DNA of 64,000 nucleotides, taken from Chionoecetes opilio. Its lineage: Eukaryota; Arthropoda; Malacostraca; Decapoda; Majidae. Below, piece after piece: positions 24,956 through 35,204 of this stretch (its first letter is position 1; every line of letters starts with the position of its first letter). The stretch lies in NCBI GenBank assembly GCA_016584305.1, contig JACEEZ010003598.1:595001-659000 (forward strand), given 5' to 3'. The notes beneath the pieces are model-generated. The model saw only the letters and a program-made list of their open reading frames with translations. It ran no database searches and was not told the origin of the DNA. Made by a program: the position numbers and the translations under genes.

Positions 24956-25384
24956 ATTTTGATAAAACTTCCAAATAAGGGCCATGTTCAGCCAAGCGTC
25001 CTTACTCCACCTTTACATCCCATTTTCGGGTGCATGAAATGAAGGCTTGATGTTTGAACGACTCACGCGTCACCGAGACGGTCTGGATGAAATGCACACG
25101 AAGATGCATGCTGCCCAGAGGCAAGAAGTCCACCGAGGAAGTGCAGGGTTTTTGGAGTTACCCCTCGAGCACCCTCCCTCCTGGAGCCAAAGGATTGAAG
25201 TACAAGGCGGGTTTAACCACAGGCCAAGGGGGATTCCCTGTACATGGCAGTCCCTTGCCGGTCCAAGCCCGGATAAATGGAGAGGGTTGAGGTTGTGTTA
25301 ACTGCTCAACCTCGTAAAAATTACCTTGTTTACTAAAAACTTGGCCAGCCTCGGAATTAGGACAGACCCTTTAGATGACGACTT

Positions 25385-26760
25385 GAGTGATCAGCGTCAG
25401 TGCTGATCACGCGCCCTGACCACCCCTATGGACCACCCCCAACGTCCCCTCGAGTGGCGACCGGCCCATGCCCTCGAGACGTCAGCTCTGGCCGTAACCC
25501 CCCCGCGTGGCAGGAGCTGCTCGGGGTAAGGAAGAAGCTGAAGCTGGATTGCCGAGCAATTGCTCGTTTGTTTCAGACTGTGAGAAGTGTTTTCCCTCAA
25601 ATAAGATGCAAGCAAAGAAAACTCATCCGTGCATTGATTAACGCAGAAGATGAAGGCGAAGCGGAGAACAGATAAGGCGCTTACTGCCAAAGTTGAGGTC
25701 AGGAAAAAAAAACAAAAAGACAAGAAGCAAGAAGGAAAAGCTGCCAGGGGCCACGGAGCTCCTGAGGAAGAGTCTGAGATCCGTCAACAGATTTCAAGAT
25801 CAATCTCCGGAACTCAAGTTGCGAGCATGGGTGTTTTTTGTTCTCATTTTGTAAGCCAGGTTCCCGTCAGTCAACTAGAAAAAAAAACACCAGCTCTGAT
25901 AGATCCTAAAATTCGAAGAAATTAGAAGAGGGCGGAGAGGCGAGGTGTCGGCTGAGAGGCGAGAAGGAACAGAAGCGAGGATTGTATTATGGCCTTTTGG
26001 GCTCAGCTGGAGGGAGGACATGAATGCCGCCGGAGGAGCCTCCCCGGGGACTATGAGTTTTCCTGAAGAAGAGTCTGAGCAAGAGGACCCAGACAGCCTC
26101 AGCTGGACTGCGAGCACTGCGCGTTGGGTCTCAGACTGCTAAAGTGTTTCCCTCACAAATACAAGACAAACAAAAACATTATTCATTGCGTTGATTAAAC
26201 AGAAGATGAGACGAAACGAGAACATAATAGGGCGCTTAACGCCAAACTGAGAAGAATAATGAAGAACGCTGCCCAGGGGCCGGGAATCCTGAGGACCACG
26301 TCGGAGATTGTCAAAAAATTGAAGATCGATTTCCTGGACTCAGTGCGAGCATTGTATATTTGTCGCGTATTGTGGGCAATGTTCCCGTCAGTTAGGTTGA
26401 CCGAAGAAAAACAACCACTAAAGATTATAAATGACGAAGAGAAGAAAGATGCACCAGCTGAGGACGAGCGTGTAGCGGCGCTTAAAACGCCGACTGGCCA
26501 AGGCGCAGAGCGAGCGGCAAACACCGACCCGCCACGGCAACATACTCACCACCAGCAAATCAGGTTCACGTTTGATCCAGACCTGCCGCGGCCTATTAAG
26601 AATCGGGAACATTACTTTCAAGATTACTTTAAGAGTGATTGGGCGTAATAGACCAGAGTGAGCGACGCCTCCAGAGCTGAATGACGACACGGAGGTCTTC
26701 ACTGCGGACCTGCAGGCGAAGGCTGCCCGACGCGGCTGCACAAGGCCTGAACACGCGCGG
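25385..26760 (+). pseudogene. ZR reading frame, copy B (frameshifted)
   Basis: Counterpart of 54,370-55,716. Recognisable pieces include the basic helix near 25,650, the QIRFTFDPDLPRPIKNRE block near 26,560-26,620, and the amber TAG at about 25,922. Single-base indels move the frame several times and break most of the cysteine motifs. Function unknown. Confidence 0.6.
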
Positions 26761-27119
26761 CAAGTATATGTGGGGTCCGCGGCGATAGACTTCATAGAAA
26801 ACAACAACAACACTTTTCGAGTTAGATGATCAAGAGCAAACCCTTGTCAAAAATACTTACTTGTTAGAACACGTCATGATGAATGTTGCCCCTGTGGTTG
26901 CGGCGAAATCATGCAACCATTGCACTGAACTATGCGGACACGCGCCCAGATGAACTTAACAAGCAGATGTCCTAATTTACTAGTAGCGTCGGGTCTTACT
27001 GCACTCATTTGTGTCCCGGTTCATTACTTAAGTTAATTTCCACAAATTGCTTTTGTTCTAATAACTGAGGCAAACTATTTACCGTAAGTCACCGTCTCTG
27101 AAGAGTGTTTCGCATTTCC

Positions 27120-27612
27120 AGTAGTTTATTATTATACACTGATCTAGCTATCAACCTGTATGACCCTATTACTGCAACACTATATTATACACTGATCCTA
27201 TCTATCCAACCTGTATACCCTATTAGTGCAACAGACCATATTATACACGATCTATCTATCACCTGTATGACCTATTACACAACAACTATATATACACTGA
27301 TCTATCTATCAACCTGTATGAACCTATTACTGCACACCATATTATACCACTTGATCTACTACCAACCTGTATGACCCTATTACTGCACACTATATTATAC
27401 ACTGATCTATCTACCAACTCTGTAGGACCCTATTACTGCACACACTATATTATACACTGACCTATCTATCAACCTTCATGACCCTATTACTGCAAAACAC
27501 CATATTTCACTGATCTAATCTACCAACCTGTATGAACCCTATTCTGCACACCATATTATACACTGATCTATCTATCAACCTGTATTACCCTATTACTGCA
27601 ACACTATATTGC
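27120..27612. repeat. 53-bp satellite array, copy B
   Basis: About nine copies of the 53-base unit, with single-base losses. Confidence 0.95.
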
Positions 27613-27945
27613 ACACTTATCACCATTATCTACACTTACACACATTTAGAGACTGTGTTTTTCTAACCATTCATACGTCCCTCGTAAGTATTTCTCCCTT
27701 GATTCATCCGTTCACCTTTACAACAAAGATAATTTCTACAACATACGAGAAATGTTCTCGTAAGTAAGTCGTTCAACAGAAGCATAGACAGATAGAGGGT
27801 AAGTGGTATCAATTACGTATGATATTATATTATTTCTACTGTACAGGTTGAAAAATGTCAAGGGTAAGATTTTTCTCTTAGTTTCCGTTGAATAGCCAAC
27901 ATTTTCTACTTCCAGGAAAAAATGGAGGACGTGTCTCAAGAGCTG
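27613..27945 (+). other. Conserved segment with splice-like signals, copy B
   Basis: Same segment as 11,505-11,805, with CTACTGTACAGG, GTCAAGGGTAAG and CTACTTCCAGG. Ends in (GT)n. Confidence 0.3.
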
Positions 27946-27978
27946 TGGTGGTGTGTATGTGTGTGTGTGGTGTGGTGT

Positions 27979-28017
<39 letters not shown>

Positions 28018-28062
28018 TGTGTGTAGTGTGGGTGTGTGTGTGTGGTGTGTGTTTTTTTCGTG
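27946..28062. repeat. (GT)n tract
   Basis: GT repeat leading into (ATTGA)n, the target of the 7.1-kb insertion. Confidence 0.93.
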
Positions 28063-28089
28063 TGTGATTGAATTGAATTGCAATTGAAT

Positions 28090-28247
28090 GGACCCTGACC
28101 CATACTACGGTCACGTTTTTTTCATCGGTGCTTGTGGGATAGGCGGGGTCGCCGCTGGTTGACTAATGCAGGAAAACTACGGCGATGGAAGAATTTTGAG
28201 CTATTTTGCGGCGAAATTGATATTGCAGTGCTATATTACTGTGCTCT
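28090..28247 (+). repeat. Left terminal inverted repeat of the 7.1-kb element
   Basis: About 158 bases matching the reverse complement of 35,042-35,204, ending at CTATATTACTGTGCTCT. Confidence 0.75.
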
Positions 28248-28534
28248 TTGTGTGCCAGTGTTTTTATAGATTGGTGTTGAGCACTTTATATATGATGATA
28301 TTAATTGGTTCGAATTCTACATTGATTACAACTGAATTGAGAAATTGAAATTTGTCTTATGCCTTCACTATTAAATTAAAGTACGAATACTTCTCGCGTT
28401 GGAGATTACTGAAATGGGGATAAACTTAAGGTTATTAGGGGGATATGCCTGCCACCAGCTTCAGCTAGTAGTTCTCCCCCCTGGGGGGGGGGGGGGTTTC
28501 TCCCTGAGACACGTGAATATCATGAAATTATTGG

Positions 28535-29925
28535 TAGTCGGGGGGATATCTAGTATTACACCGAGTGAGGCTGAAAACTCTTTTTGAAGTGTGGGAAGTA
28601 TATCCTCACACGGAATCTCACCTGGGGTTTTACAATAACACAAGAAACTCTATTTGAAAACATCATCCTATTTATTCATCATGAAATATTATTCTCTTGT
28701 TTGAGATCTTAGACACATATATAAAACTCTAATCTGACACGGGCAAGCTCTCCCAGAGCATACCTCCCTCACTGGATCATATTCTAGAACTAACCATCTA
28801 CGTCCTGTATATCACTGAGCAACTAGTAGGTATCATGGAATATCGAATATAGAAAGAAAACGTGAGAGTAATGGGTTGGTGTAGTGTTCACTGTGATAGG
28901 TGACTTGGCTTCTTTTCGGCAGCCACTCGCCGGAGCCTTGAAAGGAGTGGGGAGACGACTCACTGGAGTGAAGGGAGTGAGAGACTGGCGTTAATAACAC
29001 TTATAAGGATGGGGCAGGTCTCCTATGCGTTAATGAAACTAAACAACTGTACCTATATATGAGCATATAGATAGATATATTATAACAAGGAGGGGGGGGG
29101 GGAAATAGGAGCGAGTTACTGAGGTCTTACCTGGAGTGAAGGGAGTGAGAGACTGGCTCCCTCGCTGCAGGAAACAAACCGAGGTTGGGAGAAGCGGGAA
29201 AAATAGGAATGTTCGGATCCTTAGGACCGGCCTCTCCTGAAGGGATTATAAGACCTCGAATGACTCTAATTAGCTAACGAAACAAGTATGCATATAAATT
29301 GGCTGCCTATGATGCAGTTCTTTTACTTTGATATAGAAGAATTTAATATGTTTACTCTAATATCCAGGGAAAAGTGTTCTCCCTTTTCCTACAGCCTACG
29401 AACACGGTTTTCAGAGCGGCGAGGTATGGGAGTCGGAATAGAAATTTGGTCGACTTTCAATTTAGCGAATAACACGACTAACCTACCCATTTATGAACGT
29501 GATCTTTCACTATTGTGTCTATTTTGAAGGACATTAAGAATCTAAGAGTGTTCCTTGATCTGATAGGAGGGTGAGGAAAGGAGGAAAGTTTTTGAATCTA
29601 CCAGTTACCGATGATCGCGAAATAAATGTCCCACGCATTTTGACTCGTATCCGGAGTGTATGGGGGGAGGGAGTGGGGGGAGGGGGGAAGATAGAAGTGA
29701 GAGATAGAAAGAAAAAGATAGAAGGATAAATATTAGGCGAACAAAAGTTTGATTGACCTTAGTATAATAAAGATAACCTGTTTCCCCCAGATGCTGGGTC
29801 TAGGTGGCAACTTGCCCCAGAACAGTATATGGAGATTGAAACCTTTTATCCTTCTTACAGACATAACCCGGGAATTGTATGATAGGAATACCCATCCTAT
29901 CTCTTCCGAATACCGGGCATTACAC
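28535..29925 (+). repeat. 1.4-kb direct repeat, left copy (LTR-like)
   Basis: Nearly identical to 32,005-33,394 at an offset of about 3,470 bases. It starts around ACACCGAGTGAGGCTG and ends at TACCGGGCATTACA. Two direct copies around an internal region resemble long terminal repeats, but I found no gag, polymerase or clear primer-binding site. Each copy also contains the motif GAGTGAAGGGAGTGAGAGAC twice. Confidence 0.88.
29288..29527 (+). CDS. Hypothetical 79-aa ORF in the left direct repeat
   Basis: ORF beginning MHINWLPMMQ and ending in LSLLCLF, also present at 32,757-32,996 with one residue changed (Leu to Pro near residue 66). It has no recognised domain. It stays open in both copies, but the copies are almost identical DNA, so this is weak evidence for selection. 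It may be a chance ORF. Confidence 0.2.
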   Translation: MHINWLPMMQFFYFDIEEFNMFTLISREKCSPFSYSLRTRFSERRGMGVGIEIWSTFNLANNTTNLPIYERDLSLLCLF

Positions 29926-30794
29926 ACGTCTATTCTCCGGGAAAATTAAATTCTTCAATATCAAATTAACTACTCACGGATCTCCCGTTTCCTTTCTAAA
30001 GCTGTGTCAAGAGGAGATGGGTGTATGGGGCGAATTTAGAATGAATTTAATAGAGATTCTTCTACTCTTTGAAACGGGTGTCTGAATGTGTTTAGATTAC
30101 ACGAATATTCAATGAAAGGAAATATCCCAATCAACCTCTGACCTGGGTAGTAACGTGGTCGTCAAATCCTGACTCAGTACCCGTATTCTCGTCGTCAGGT
30201 TCGTCCCAGGGGCGCACACCGGCTACCCTCTGGTTAGATAACGAGAGCTTGATGAGTCCTGAAATATCCGCCACACCGCAAGCTGGTTGACTGTAAAGTT
30301 GAGAAGCAGTACTGCTATCTCGAATTAAAATACTCCTCTCACCGAACCAGGCTGAGCCCGTGAAAATAGACACTCCGAATTCTAGAAATGAGAAATCTCC
30401 TAGACCAAATTGTTTCAGCTAGTACGACACACACTCAATTCCTTGACTCAGTAATCTACATTTAACACTATTCGCTTAATCTTCACATGAATACCCCACA
30501 AGTCGGGTTGACTGTAACTTGAATTAAATACCTTGAAGACTCACCGAACCAGACTGAGTCCGTTAATGAAATTCAATGAGAGACTGGTATCCCAATCAAC
30601 CTCCTACCTGGGTATACAACTACCCGAAAACAGAGTAGATATTTTCCTTTCAAGTTCATAAAATAAATTATCAATGTTCATGTTCAAAATAATTCTTCCT
30701 TGATTTTCTAACATTTAACCAATGCTTAACTAACACTGCACTGAACACTCCTCGATTAGTCTTCTAGGAGGTCTCCGTAGGTCGGGTTTTGAAG
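29926..30794. other. Internal region with short repeats, no gene recognised
   Basis: Contains local duplications: TCCCAATCAACCTC...ACCTGGGTA near 30,126 and 30,590, and CTCACCGAACCAG.CTGAG near 30,337 and 30,540. A minus-strand ORF (30,131-30,373, 80 residues) has no recognised family. Confidence 0.4.
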
Positions 30795-31181
30795 CTAGAG
30801 AGTGCGGAAGCAGATGTCGTCGAGCTCCTTGCTATCGACGCAGCAAATGTCGCTGGCGTCCTCGGCCAGACGGTGGATGGATAGTATGGCGCTGTATGGC
30901 TCGACCATCGGGTCGGCTACCTTAGACGATGGGACAACCGAGAAGGTAACCATTTTCTTGTCTGGGAACTCCTCTAGGATCTTGGAAACCAAGAGTGTGT
31001 CCCTGCCTGAGCCTGTGTCGCCCTTCTTGGAGGTGGCGTCCACGATGTCGCTCACAGCGGCGATGATGTACATGTTCTTAGCGCTGGGGTTATTAGCGTA
31101 ACTCATGACGACGTCAGTGGGTAGGCTGAGAGAGATCCAGGACTTCCCTCCCGACGCGGCTTCACGCCCTCTCTTTGCCAT
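30795..31181 (-). CDS. Diverged beta-tubulin-like fragment (129 aa)
   Basis: The C-terminal 75 residues resemble beta-tubulin around the nucleotide-binding signature and after it: [15 protein letters not shown] (family GGTGSGMGTLL type), [28 protein letters not shown], and DDICFRTL followed by a stop where normal tubulin continues. The first 50 residues, from [15 protein letters not shown], match tubulin only weakly ([15 protein letters not shown] could correspond to the helix before the signature). A full beta-tubulin has about 445 residues, so this is about a quarter. The first glycine of the GGGTGSG loop is replaced and the protein could not form a normal tubulin. The ORF is intact, without introns, and lies inside the TIR-bounded element. 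I infer a captured, fast-evolving gene fragment; expression is unknown. Confidence 0.72.
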   Translation of the reverse strand: MAKRGREAASGGKSWISLSLPTDVVMSYANNPSAKNMYIIAAVSDIVDATSKKGDTGSGRDTLLVSKILEEFPDKKMVTFSVVPSSKVADPMVEPYSAILSIHRLAEDASDICCVDSKELDDICFRTL

Positions 31182-31189
31182 GGTGGTGG

Positions 31190-31455
31190 TTGCGAGGCGT
31201 GTGGGTGGCGTGGCGGCTAGACGCGGCGGCTGTAGCGGCTAGGAACGGCGGCTACGGCGGCTGGCTGTGAAGGGCGGCGTAGCTGAGGCGAGCGTGGCGA
31301 CTAGGCGCGCGCCATGTGGCCCGGCTGAGGTGGCTGCGGCGGCGGCTGGCTGTGGCGGCGACGCGCGGCTGGCTGCGGCGGCGGCTGGCTGTGGCGGCGA
31401 CGGCTGTGGCGGCGACGGCTGTGGCGGCGACGGCTGTGGCGGCTCGCTTCTTACA
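31190..31455. repeat. GC-rich block with 15-bp repeats upstream of the tubulin-like ORF
   Basis: CpG-rich sequence with tandem copies of GGCTGTGGCGGCGAC at 31,390-31,440 and looser GGCGGCTGGCTG units. It lies immediately 5' of the minus-strand tubulin-like ORF, so it could act as a promoter or 5' UTR, which is inference. Confidence 0.7.
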
Positions 31456-31489
31456 GCTCACTGCCACATGGTTATGGTTCATGTGTGTA

Positions 31490-31985
31490 GGGTGTTTGGT
31501 TTATAGGGGGAAAGCTCTAATGAACCTACTATAATGATCGATTACTGTATGAAAATTTACCGAAATTTGACTTTATCTAGCTATTTTCCCAGGTGAGATT
31601 CTGTTGCTGTTATTTGTAGGAAATAACATTCCACCGCTTTAGTCACCAGTGTGATGCCAGGGTTTTTGTGTTGTGGTGCTTGGTTTATAGGGGGAAAGCT
31701 CTAATGAACATACTATAATGATCGATTACTGTATGAAAATTTATCGAAATTTTACTTTATCCTGCTATTTTCCCAAGTGAGATTCCGGTGCTGTTATTTG
31801 ATAGGAAATAATATTACACCGCTTTAGTCACCAGTGTGATGCCAGGGTTTTCATATGTTTTTGAAAAACTTTAAAACTTATTGTATCTTATGACCGATAC
31901 TAAAAAAATCCCACCGCAAAACTACAGGAGTTGGCTATTTTTCCAAGTGAGATTCCGGTGCTGTTATTTGATAGGAAATTATATC
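31490..31985. repeat. 183-bp tandem duplication
   Basis: A block starting TTATAGGGGGAAAGCTC is repeated at 31,501 and 31,684 (period 183), with a partial third copy (GTGAGATTCCGGTGCTG) near 31,950. Confidence 0.85.
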
Positions 31986-32004
31986 TTGGTTGAAACTGTA
32001 GTCG

Positions 32005-33394
32005 GGATGGATACTTAGTGTTACACCGAGTGAGGCTGAAAACTCTTTTGGAAGTGTGGGGAAGTATTATCCTAACACGGAATAATCACCTGGGGTTTTA
32101 CAAATGACACAAGAAACTCTATTTGAAACATCATCCTATTTATTCATCATGAAATATTATGTCTCTTGTTTGAGATCTTAGACACATATATACACTCTAA
32201 TCTGACACGGGCAAGCTCTCCAGAGCATAACCTCCCTCACTGGATCATATTCTTAGAACTACCATCTACGTCCGTATCAACTGAGCACTATAGGTATACA
32301 TGGAATATCTATATAGGAAAGAAAAACGTGAGAGTAATGGGTTGGTGTAGTGTTCACTGTGATAGGTGACTTGGCTTCTTTTTCGGCAGCCACTCGCTGG
32401 AGCCTTGAAAGGAGTGGGGAGACGACTCACTGGAGTGAAGGGAGTGAGAGACTGGATTTAATAACACTTATAAGTATGGGGCAGGTCTCCTATGCGTTAA
32501 TGAAACTAAACAACTGTACCTATATATGAGCATATAGATAGATATATTATAACAAGGAGGGGGGGGGGGGGAAATAGGAGCGAGTTACTGAGGTCTTACC
32601 TGGAGTGAAGGGAGTGAGAGACTGGCTCCCTCGCTGCAGGAACAACACCGAGGTTGGGAGAAGCGGGAAAAATAGGAATGTTCGGATCCTTAGGACCGGC
32701 CTCTCCTGAAGGGATTATAAGACCTCGAATGACTCTAATTAGCTAACGAAACAAGTATGCATATAAATTGGCTGCCTATGATGCAGTTCTTTTACTTTGA
32801 TATAGAAGAATTTAATATGTTTACTCTAATATCCAGGGAAAAGTGTTCTCCCTTTTCCTACAGCCTACGAACACGGTTTTCAGAGCGGCGAGGTATGGGA
32901 GTCGGAATAGAAATTTGGTCGACTTTCAATTTAGCGAATAACACGACTAACCCACCCATTTATGAACGTGATCTTTCACTATTGTGTCTATTTTGAAGGA
33001 CATTAAGAATCTAAGAGTGTTCCTTGATCTGATAGGAGGGTGAGGAAAGGAGGAAAGTTTTTGAATCTACCAGTTACCGATGATCGCGAAATAAATGTCC
33101 CACGCATTTTGACTCGTATCCGGAGTGTATGGGGGGAGGGAGTGGGGGGAGGGGGGGAAGATAGAAGTGTGAGATAGAAAGAAAAAGATAGAAGGATAAA
33201 TATTAGGCGAACAAAAGTTTGATTGACCTTAGTATAATAAAGATAACCTGTTCCCCCCAGATGCTGGGTCTAGGTGGCAACTTACCCCAGAACAGTATAT
33301 GGAGATTGAAACCTTTTATCCTTCTTACAGACATAACCCGGGAATTGTATGATAGGAATTCCCATCCTATCTCTTCCGAATACCGGGCATTACA
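32005..33394 (+). repeat. 1.4-kb direct repeat, right copy (LTR-like)
   Basis: Second copy of 28,535-29,925. It ends at GGGCATTACA, after which the foldback region starts with CTGTTCTCGCTGAC. Differences between copies are few and mostly in G runs. Confidence 0.88.
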
Positions 33395-33395
33395 C

Positions 33396-33878
33396 TCTGT
33401 TCTCGCTGACAACACTATAGAGAAGACCTGAGGTAATGGCTGATGTGCAGAGGCTTCTAAACCAAGAAAACAGAGTCATAACAGAGCCTCGTCAAAAGGT
33501 AAGCAACTGGTAGGTACGTAATGTGTCCCTACCACTAGCTTACTTCTTAATGAGACTCTGCTGTGACTGTTTTCCTGGTTTAGAAGCCTTCGCACATCAA
33601 CCATCACCTCAGGTCTTCTCTATGTTGTCAGCGAGCACGGAAATATAGCACCTGGAATATCAATTTCGCCCAAAACAAATCTAATTTTTTTCATCGTCGT
33701 AGTCTTCTCTTTGTAGGCTGTACATATTCATGGTTATGATAGTATTAAAATGCCTTATTAATTGAGTTCCTTTTGTTGTCTTTTCATAATAAGTAGTGCT
33801 ACATCATGGTTTAAGTGTTACTTGACGAGCCAATGAATACTCTTGAGTCTATACCAACATCACCAACCTTTGCTTTGA
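33396..33878 (+). repeat. Left arm of a large inverted repeat, itself containing a palindrome
   Basis: The reverse complement of this arm is found at 34,552-35,041. Within it, 33,396-33,648 is itself a near-perfect palindrome of about 2 x 120 bases centred near 33,525 (GAGAAGACCTGAGGT on one side, ACCTCAGGTCTTCTC on the other). The arm ends with ACCAACCTTTGCTTT. Confidence 0.88.
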
Positions 33879-34551
33879 TTTATCTTATTACTCCATCCAT
33901 AAACAAGTTGCATAACCACCGTGACATTACCCATCCTTGCCTCATGGTACCTGCTGCATGGTACTGTCGTCTACCGATATTTTTGTCCCTGCAAAAATCG
34001 GGAAAACTCGCCGACAGTAATGGTTAGGTTGGTATCCGGTCATTTCGCCCACATGCCATTTCGCCACACCATTGAGTCATTTCGCCCACAGGTCATTTCG
34101 CCCACACTATGGAGTCTATAGGAGCTAATAGGTTAGGTTATATGTGTTTAGTGTGTCAAGAACCCCCAACCCCCCGCTAGGATATTAGGTTAGATTTGTT
34201 TAGGTTAGGTTAGGGTAGGTTAGATTTGGGTAGTTTAGGTTAGATTTGGTTAGGTTAGGTTAGATTAGATTTGGTTAGGTTAGGATAGGTTAGATTTGGT
34301 TAGGTTAGGTTAGCTTAGGTTAGATTTGGTTAGGTTAGCATATCGGTGGGTCAAGCCCCCTGCTAGGGTAGGTTAATTTTGGTTAGGTTAGGTTTATTTT
34401 GGTTAGGCAATTTTCGTCATTTCGCCCACAAGACATTTCGTCCACATGTAAGTCAATTCGCCCACATATAAGAGTCAATTCGCCCACTCTAAAGTCAATT
34501 CGCCCACACGATCCATGTCACGGAGTCATGTAATTATATCTTCCTCTGGCA
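33879..34551. repeat. Loop of the inverted repeat, with TTAGG-like tract and TTTCGCCCAC motifs
   Basis: About 34,125-34,400 is made of TTAGG/TTAGATTTGG repeats, a degenerate form of the arthropod telomere repeat. On both sides lie clusters of the motif CATTTCGCCCACA or CAATTCGCCCACA: four at 34,038-34,115 and about five at 34,412-34,510. A short ORF at the left edge (33,815-34,027) has no recognised family. Confidence 0.85.
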
Positions 34552-35041
34552 GAAATGGAATAAAAGCAAAGGTTGGTGATGTTGGTATAGACTCAAGAGT
34601 ATTCATTGGCTCGTCAAGTAACACTTAAATCATGATGTAGCACTACTTATTATGAGGAAAGACAACAAAAGGAACTCAATTAATAAGGTATTTTAATACT
34701 ATCATAACCATGAATATGTACAGCCTACAAAGAGAAGATTACGACGATGAAAAAAAATTAAGTTGTTTTGGGCGAAATTGATATTCCAGGTGCTATATTT
34801 CCGTGCTCGCTGACAACATAGAGAAGACCTGAGGTGATGGTTGATGTGCGATGGCTTCTAAACCGGGAAAAAGTCACAGCAGAGTCTCATTAAGAAGTAA
34901 GCAAGTGGTAGAGACACATTACGTACCTACCAGTTGCTTACCTTTTGACGAGGCTCTGTTATGACTCTGTTTTCTTGGTTTAGAAGCCTCTGCACATCAG
35001 CCATTACCTCAGGTCTTCTCTATAGTGATGTCAGCGAGAAC
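34552..35041 (-). repeat. Right arm of the large inverted repeat
   Basis: Reverse complement of 33,396-33,878, starting AAAGCAAAGGTTGGTGATG. It contains the second internal palindrome (about 34,795-35,041) and passes directly into the right TIR. Confidence 0.88.
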
Positions 35042-35204
35042 AGAGCACAGTAATATAGCACCTGGAATATCAATTTCGCGCAAAATAGCTCTAAATTCTT
35101 CCATCGCCGTAGTTTTCCCTTCGTAGGTCCATCCGCGGCGACCCCGCCTTATCCCCACAATGCACCGATGTAAACAAACCGTGACGTAGTTATGTCTGGG
35201 GCCC
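35042..35204 (-). repeat. Right terminal inverted repeat of the 7.1-kb element
   Basis: Inverted copy of 28,090-28,247. On the minus strand an ORF (35,009-35,206, starting MGPRHNYVTV and ending LADITIEKT) crosses the TIR, but its ATG uses bases of the flanking target, so I do not treat it as a gene. Confidence 0.75.

Larger units (their letters stand above)
22366..27115 (+). mobile_element. ZR composite module, copy B
   Basis: Same order as copy C: GGTCAATGGCACTC opening, (GA)n tract 22,545-22,865, CCTATGGGG repeats near 23,040-23,110, short ORF 23,154-23,417, SINE, minisatellites, ZR frames and flank. Intermediate in quality, with scattered single-base indels. Confidence 0.78.
28090..35204. 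mobile_element. 7.1-kb element with terminal inverted repeats, inserted in the LINE tail
   Basis: The left end (28,090-28,247) and the right end (35,042-35,204) are inverted copies of each other. They begin GGACCCTGACC and, on the minus strand, GGGCCCCAGAC, and share CTACGTCACG-type sequence, GGCGGGGTCGCCGC and AAAACTACGGCGATGGAAGA. ATTGAAT flanks both ends (28,083-28,089 and 35,205-35,211). The uninterrupted counterpart near 58,175-58,200 runs from (ATTGA)n straight into ATAAGGTTTATTACTC. This supports insertion of a DNA-transposon-like unit. The target duplication length is uncertain because the site is a 5-bp repeat. No transposase was recognised, so it is probably non-autonomous or a nest of several elements; superfamily not assigned. 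Confidence 0.65.

Noticed and set aside
34125..34400. A true chromosome end
   Set aside because: The TTAGG units are degenerate, short and interstitial, with ordinary sequence on both sides.
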